DNA of 64,000 bases from Lachnospiraceae bacterium AC2029 (lineage in GTDB: Bacteria > Bacillota > Clostridia > Lachnospirales > Lachnospiraceae), in contig JNLK01000001.1 of NCBI GenBank assembly GCA_000703065.1, positions 2,130,001 through 2,194,000 on the forward strand, written 5' to 3'. The position numbers and the translations under genes were made by a program. Each line of letters begins with the position of its first letter. The first letter of the stretch is position 1. The notes beneath the pieces are model-generated. The model was not told where the DNA came from and searched no databases. It saw only the letters and a list, made by a program, of their open reading frames with translations. Of this stretch, positions 60,333-64,000 are shown in pieces.

Positions 60333-60944
60333 ATGAATAAGGAAGCAATGTACAAACTGGGTTACGGACTCTATGTCCTGACGGCAAAGACAGCAGACGG
60401 AACGAAGGACAACGGCTGTATCATTAATACGGCGATCCAGGTGACCACCACGCCGAACCGGATCTCCATCTGCGTGAACAAGGCAAACTATACTCACGAT
60501 CTGATCCGTGAGACGGGAGAGTTCAATGTATCGATCCTGTCAGAAAAGGCGGAATTTTCGACATTCCAGCATTTCGGATTTCAGACGGGCCGCGAGGTGG
60601 ACAAGTTCGCGGACTTCAAGGATGCGGTACGCTCCAACAACGGACTCTATGTGATCACAAAGGGCGTAAATGCCTTCATTTCCGGCAAGGTGGTTCAGGA
60701 GATCGATCTGGGAACCCATACCATGTTCATCGCGGACGTTCTGGACGGCGGCGTGCTGAACCAGGATCCGTCGGCCACCTACAGCTATTATCAGTCCAAT
60801 ATCAAGCCGAAGCCGCAGAAGACCGAGGTGAAGGGCTGGCGCTGCAAGATCTGCGGATACATTTATGAAGGCGAGGAGCTTCCGGAGGACTTTATCTGTC
60901 CGACCTGCAAGCACGGCGCCATCGATTTCGAGAAAATCCAGTAA
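60333..60944 (+). CDS. Flavin reductase-rubredoxin fusion
   Basis: The 203-residue protein has a flavin-reductase-like FMN-binding domain at residues about 1-150 (KLGYGLYVLTAKTADG, NRISICVNKANYTHDLI). A rubredoxin at about 165-203 has CKICGYIYEG and CPTCKHG, which hold the Fe(Cys)4 centre. In strict anaerobes such proteins pass electrons to oxygen- or peroxide-reducing enzymes. ATG at 60333 follows AAGGGGGTAGAAGC. An earlier ATG overlapping the upstream stop lacks a proper site. Confidence 0.9.
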   Translation: MNKEAMYKLGYGLYVLTAKTADGTKDNGCIINTAIQVTTTPNRISICVNKANYTHDLIRETGEFNVSILSEKAEFSTFQHFGFQTGREVDKFADFKDAVRSNNGLYVITKGVNAFISGKVVQEIDLGTHTMFIADVLDGGVLNQDPSATYSYYQSNIKPKPQKTEVKGWRCKICGYIYEGEELPEDFICPTCKHGAIDFEKIQ

Positions 60945-61033
60945 TATGGAAATGTCATCCGGAGCCCGGAATGACTGGGCGGTGGAGTGACGGAATCGGA
61001 CATTATATATAGAAAACAGGAGGAAACAGTAAA

Positions 61034-61816
61034 ATGAAACGCATCGGGTTTATCGGTATCGGAAATATGGGAGAGGCTCTTTATTCCGGCTTTGTGGCAG
61101 CGGGAAAGCTGACGCCGGAGCTGGCCTATGCCTACACTCCCAACAAGGAGGAGCTGGAGGCGAAGGTGGCCAAGCTGGGGCTGAACGGCTGTGATACGCT
61201 GGAGGAAATGCTGGAGCATGCCGAAATGATCCTGATCGCCTGCAAGCCTGCACAGGTGCTGGAAAATGCAAGGGTGATCCTGGAGAAGGCTCCGAAGACA
61301 CCTGTGATCTGTATCGCGGCGGGATTCTCTCTTCAGAAGTTCCGGGATGCCGGACTGGGAGATATCGCAGTACAGTGCATCATGCCGAATACACCGGCGA
61401 GGATACAGGACGGCGTTACCCTCTTTGAGCAGGAGAACAATATGACGTCCGAGGACAACGCCTATGCGAAGGATCTTCTGTCGGCAGTGGGGATCGTGGA
61501 GGTGCTTCCGTCCCATCTGATGAAGATCGGTATGTCCATCACGGGCTGCGGACCGGCCTTTGTTGATCTCTTTATCGAAGCCTATGCCGATGCGGCTGTG
61601 AAGTACGGAATTCCCCGTGCGACGGCATACCGGCTTGTCAGCGGAATGGTTCACGGCTCCTCGGGTCTTCAGATCGCCACCGGTGAGCATCCGGGCGTCC
61701 TGAAGGATCAGGTATGTTCTCCCGGCGGAACCACCATCCGTGGCGTTGCGGCGCTGGAGGCCTGCGGCTTCCGCAGTGCATGCATCGAGTCCGTGGATGA
61801 GATCATGAATATGTAG
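61034..61816 (+). CDS. proC: Pyrroline-5-carboxylate reductase
   Basis: A 260-residue enzyme that makes proline from pyrroline-5-carboxylate with NAD(P)H. The N-terminal Rossmann motif is IGFIGIGNMGEAL. The C-terminal signature region includes TGCGPAFVDLFIEAYADAAV and the catalytic-loop sequence VCSPGGTTIRGVAALE. Length is normal. The start follows AGGAGGAAACAGTAAA. Confidence 0.95.
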   Translation: MKRIGFIGIGNMGEALYSGFVAAGKLTPELAYAYTPNKEELEAKVAKLGLNGCDTLEEMLEHAEMILIACKPAQVLENARVILEKAPKTPVICIAAGFSLQKFRDAGLGDIAVQCIMPNTPARIQDGVTLFEQENNMTSEDNAYAKDLLSAVGIVEVLPSHLMKIGMSITGCGPAFVDLFIEAYADAAVKYGIPRATAYRLVSGMVHGSSGLQIATGEHPGVLKDQVCSPGGTTIRGVAALEACGFRSACIESVDEIMNM

Positions 61817-61922
61817 ACAGTAACAATTCGCACATATTATAAAATGCCGCAGCTGCGTGCTTACACCGATAGCTGCAGGCGACGGAATGAAACTAAGTAG
61901 GGGAAATCAGGTTTAGGCGAAA

Positions 61923-63623
61923 ATGAACGAAAAAAAGCGACCTGCAATGAAACGTTATCAAAATCTGCTGTTCGGCCGGGCTCTTCCGGCCGGACTTCTG
62001 ATTGCGCTCCAGGTCACCTGGATCGTAACCGGCGTATTCAATCTGGTGGAATATTTCCCGGTCCTGACGCAGATCATGCGGATCCTGGCAATCGTCTTTG
62101 TTATCGTTCTTCTGAATGACCGCAGCGAGCAGACCGAGTACAAGGTTATCTGGATCGTTGTGGTTCTCGTTTTCCCCATTTTCGGGGCGCCCTTCTACTA
62201 TCTCTTCGGAAACCGGAAGCCCGGGCGGGGCTTCAAACGCAGACTGGATGCGGCAGATGTGAAATACCATCTGTCTTATTTCCAGGACAGAAGAACGCGG
62301 GATGCCTTTCTGCAGAAGGATGTCCGGGGAGCGGGAACGTCTGAGTATATCTTCAACGAGCAGTTTTTCCCCGTGCATCAGAATACGGAGCTCACGTATT
62401 TCAGCAGCGGAGAAGCGCTTCTGGAAGGGATGATGGAGGCGATCCGGTCGGCGGAGCATTTTATCTTCCTTGAGTACTTTACCATAGAGGTGGGCGACGT
62501 CTGGGAGCCCATGCTGAATCTGCTGATAGAGAAGGCGGAGGCGGGGGTCGAGGTCTGCCTTCTGTATGATGATTTCGGGTGCGCACAGTATCTGCCGCGA
62601 AACTATCATAAGGAACTGAATCAGATCAGTCCGAATTTCAAGTGTCAGAAATACAATCGAATGGTTCCCATTTTCTCGGTATTCATGAATAACCGGGATC
62701 ATCGGAAGATAATGATCGTGGACGGCCATACCGGCTTTACCGGCGGCATGAATCTTTCGGACCGCTATGTAAATATCAACTGTCCGTACGGGCGCTGGAA
62801 GGATGCGGGACTCCGCATGGTGGGTGACGCGGTGTGGAATCTGACGCTGATGTTCCTGGAAATGTGGGAGTCCGTGGATATCAAGGCCTTCCGTCGGAAT
62901 GAGAAGCGCGCGAAGCTGCTGCATCGTCTGGACAGGAAGCTGGAGCATAACCGGCATACCAGGAGGACTGAGGAAAAGCTGACCGAGCTGGACGAGGACG
63001 AGAAGGAAGTATTCATGGGCATGATCAACGATCTGAAGGATTACATGCCCCACCGATACAGGGAGAAGGTGCGGTCCACCGGCTTCGTACAGCCCTTCGG
63101 TGATGAACCCTTTGACGATGTGCCCCTGTCCGAGCGTGTATATCTGGAACTGATCAATCAGGCCAAAAGGCGTCTTTATATCTTCACGCCTTATCTGATC
63201 ATGAGCGACGAACTGACTCACTCGCTCTGCATCGCCGCGCGTCGTGGAGTGGATGTGAGGATCGTGGTCCCGGGGACACCGGACAAGAAAATGGTGTACC
63301 GCCTGACCAGGGCATCCTTCCCGTATCTGAAGAAATCCGGGGTCCGGATCTATACCTATACGCCGGGATTCCTGCACTCCAAGTGCATGCTCTGTGATAA
63401 TGAGAAGGCGGTGGTGGGTACCGTGAATCTGGACTACCGCAGTCTGTTCCTGCATTTCGAGGATGCGGTGTATTTCTCCGATGCTCATGCGGCCAGCAGG
63501 CTTTACCTGGATTTCCGTGAGACCTTTAAGGTTTCGCACGAAGTGACCGCAGAGGATATGAAGCGTTCGGTTCCGGGTCAGATCCTGGATTCCGTTCTGC
63601 GCATTTTTGCGCCGATGCTGTAG
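61923..63623 (+). CDS. cls: Cardiolipin synthase (phospholipase D family)
   Basis: A 566-residue membrane enzyme that joins two phosphatidylglycerol molecules. Two or three hydrophobic helices lie at residues about 12-100, including the PLDc_N pattern VVLVFPIFGAPFYYLFGNR. Two HKD motifs follow: HRKIMIVD in the first half and HSKCMLCD followed by GTVNLDYRSLFLHFE near residue 485. Length is slightly above the usual 480-510 owing to a charged segment near 330-375. The ribosome-binding site is weak, with GGGGAAATCAGG 11 bases before the start. Confidence 0.93.
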   Translation: MNEKKRPAMKRYQNLLFGRALPAGLLIALQVTWIVTGVFNLVEYFPVLTQIMRILAIVFVIVLLNDRSEQTEYKVIWIVVVLVFPIFGAPFYYLFGNRKPGRGFKRRLDAADVKYHLSYFQDRRTRDAFLQKDVRGAGTSEYIFNEQFFPVHQNTELTYFSSGEALLEGMMEAIRSAEHFIFLEYFTIEVGDVWEPMLNLLIEKAEAGVEVCLLYDDFGCAQYLPRNYHKELNQISPNFKCQKYNRMVPIFSVFMNNRDHRKIMIVDGHTGFTGGMNLSDRYVNINCPYGRWKDAGLRMVGDAVWNLTLMFLEMWESVDIKAFRRNEKRAKLLHRLDRKLEHNRHTRRTEEKLTELDEDEKEVFMGMINDLKDYMPHRYREKVRSTGFVQPFGDEPFDDVPLSERVYLELINQAKRRLYIFTPYLIMSDELTHSLCIAARRGVDVRIVVPGTPDKKMVYRLTRASFPYLKKSGVRIYTYTPGFLHSKCMLCDNEKAVVGTVNLDYRSLFLHFEDAVYFSDAHAASRLYLDFRETFKVSHEVTAEDMKRSVPGQILDSVLRIFAPML

Positions 63624-63727
63624 GACCGGCAGTCGGAGTGTCCTACCGGCCCGTGCAACATCGGGCGGGAGGTATTTCTATCGTGGCATTCTTCGTATGA
63701 ATTATAATTTATAATGCCCTAAATAAC

Positions 63728-63756
63728 TTGTAACGGCATATTTCGTGTGGTAAGAT
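63728..63756 (+). promoter_or_regulatory. Promoter of ftsH
   Basis: TTGTAA and TAAGAT are 17 bases apart. The start point would fall inside the CIRCE element. Confidence 0.65.
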
Positions 63757-63761
63757 TCCGA

Positions 63762-63788
63762 TTAGCACTGTGAGGGTTAGAGTGCTAA
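63762..63788. promoter_or_regulatory. CIRCE operator (HrcA-binding site)
   Basis: TTAGCACTG-N9-GAGTGCTAA matches the CIRCE consensus with one change in the left arm. It lies 5 bases after the -10 box and 26 bases before the start codon, so HrcA would repress this gene until heat stress. Confidence 0.88.
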
Positions 63789-63814
63789 CTCTGACATAAA
63801 GGAGGAAAATGGCT

Positions 63815-64000
63815 ATGCCACAACAACCGGATCGCAAAAAAACTGCGACGTTCTGGATCATATTCCTGGTGATATTCGGCATCATGAATGTACTGATCTA
63901 TAATCGTTTCGTGAAGCAGCAGGTAGCGGAGGTCGGCTACGATGTCTTCATGAAGCAGATCGAGGACAAGACTATTCAGGAGGCTGCTCTGTCGTCGACC
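63815..64000 (+). CDS. ftsH: ATP-dependent zinc metalloprotease FtsH, N-terminal part
   Basis: 62 codons are visible before the window ends. A short basic start (PQQPDRKKTA) is followed by a transmembrane helix (FWIIFLVIFGIMNVLIY) and the beginning of an extracytoplasmic domain (VGYDVFMKQIEDKTI), the usual FtsH front in Firmicutes. The ATPase and protease domains lie outside, so the name rests on this front end and on the stress-type operator. AAAGGAGG lies 9 bases before this ATG. An ATG at 63809 in the same frame is too close to it. Confidence 0.75.
   Translation, partial: MPQQPDRKKTATFWIIFLVIFGIMNVLIYNRFVKQQVAEVGYDVFMKQIEDKTIQEAALSST

Overview
The window looks like chromosomal DNA of a Gram-positive clostridial anaerobe, most likely a Lachnospiraceae-type gut or oral bacterium. 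The reasons are strong AGGAGG ribosome-binding sites, a CIRCE heat-shock operator, surface proteins anchored by tryptophan- and tyrosine-rich cell-wall-binding repeats, a flavin reductase fused to rubredoxin, and an adjacent mnmE-mnmG pair. The species cannot be named from sequence alone. Base composition is not uniform. About 1-19 kb and 42.4-64 kb are relatively GC-rich and look like resident chromosome. About 19.3-30 kb and 32-39 kb are AT-rich, mosaic and full of gene fragments, as expected of accessory DNA.

Left part (1-17 kb). A two-component system lies on the minus strand. It pairs a LytS/YehU-type membrane kinase with an unusual regulator that has an XRE helix-turn-helix in front of a receiver domain. 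It is divergent from a short promoter-peptide-terminator unit carrying phased upstream repeats, a perfect palindrome and a 50-residue cationic peptide. Next comes a 2766-residue secreted surface protein made of a beta-helix, Ig-like modules, helical repeats, seven 546/567-bp tandem repeats and a wall-binding tail. A tandemly duplicated locus (two copies of about 1.88 kb) then encodes two nearly identical secreted proteins of unknown family. A metal-binding HMA gene with dyad operators and scraps of ABC-transporter and HD-hydrolase genes sit between the two copies.

Accessory part (17-42.4 kb). It holds a MATE efflux pump, an autoregulated TetR gene, a YjdF/DUF2992 protein, two GNAT acetyltransferases, an AAA ATPase with a 65-residue partner and a GmrSD-type (DUF262/DUF1524) nuclease. 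A 408-bp IS21-like MITE lies just upstream of a cyclic-di-GMP-I riboswitch that precedes a leucine-rich-repeat wall protein. Three copies of the start of a low-molecular-weight protein tyrosine phosphatase gene lie at 29.84, 34.10 and 42.47 kb. The first two are broken and the third is intact. I read them as att sites bounding two integrative elements in tandem. The first carries crcB, a LURP-one-like protein, an AAA ATPase and an integrase tail. The second carries an XRE/ImmA-IrrE pair, a DUF4417 gene cut by an IS630-family element, hypothetical genes, an iteron-like non-coding region and a decayed type I restriction locus without hsdM.

Right part (42.4-64 kb). It holds the phosphatase with an ABC exporter, a NarL-type two-component system, a wall-anchored esterase sharing the giant protein's anchoring module, a three-gene FtsX-type ABC system, mnmE and mnmG, a DEDDh exonuclease, a receiver-GGDEF diguanylate cyclase (a possible source of the riboswitch ligand), a Bax-inhibitor-1 family protein, a YkgJ-like protein, the flavin reductase-rubredoxin, proC, a cardiolipin synthase, and the start of a CIRCE-controlled ftsH.
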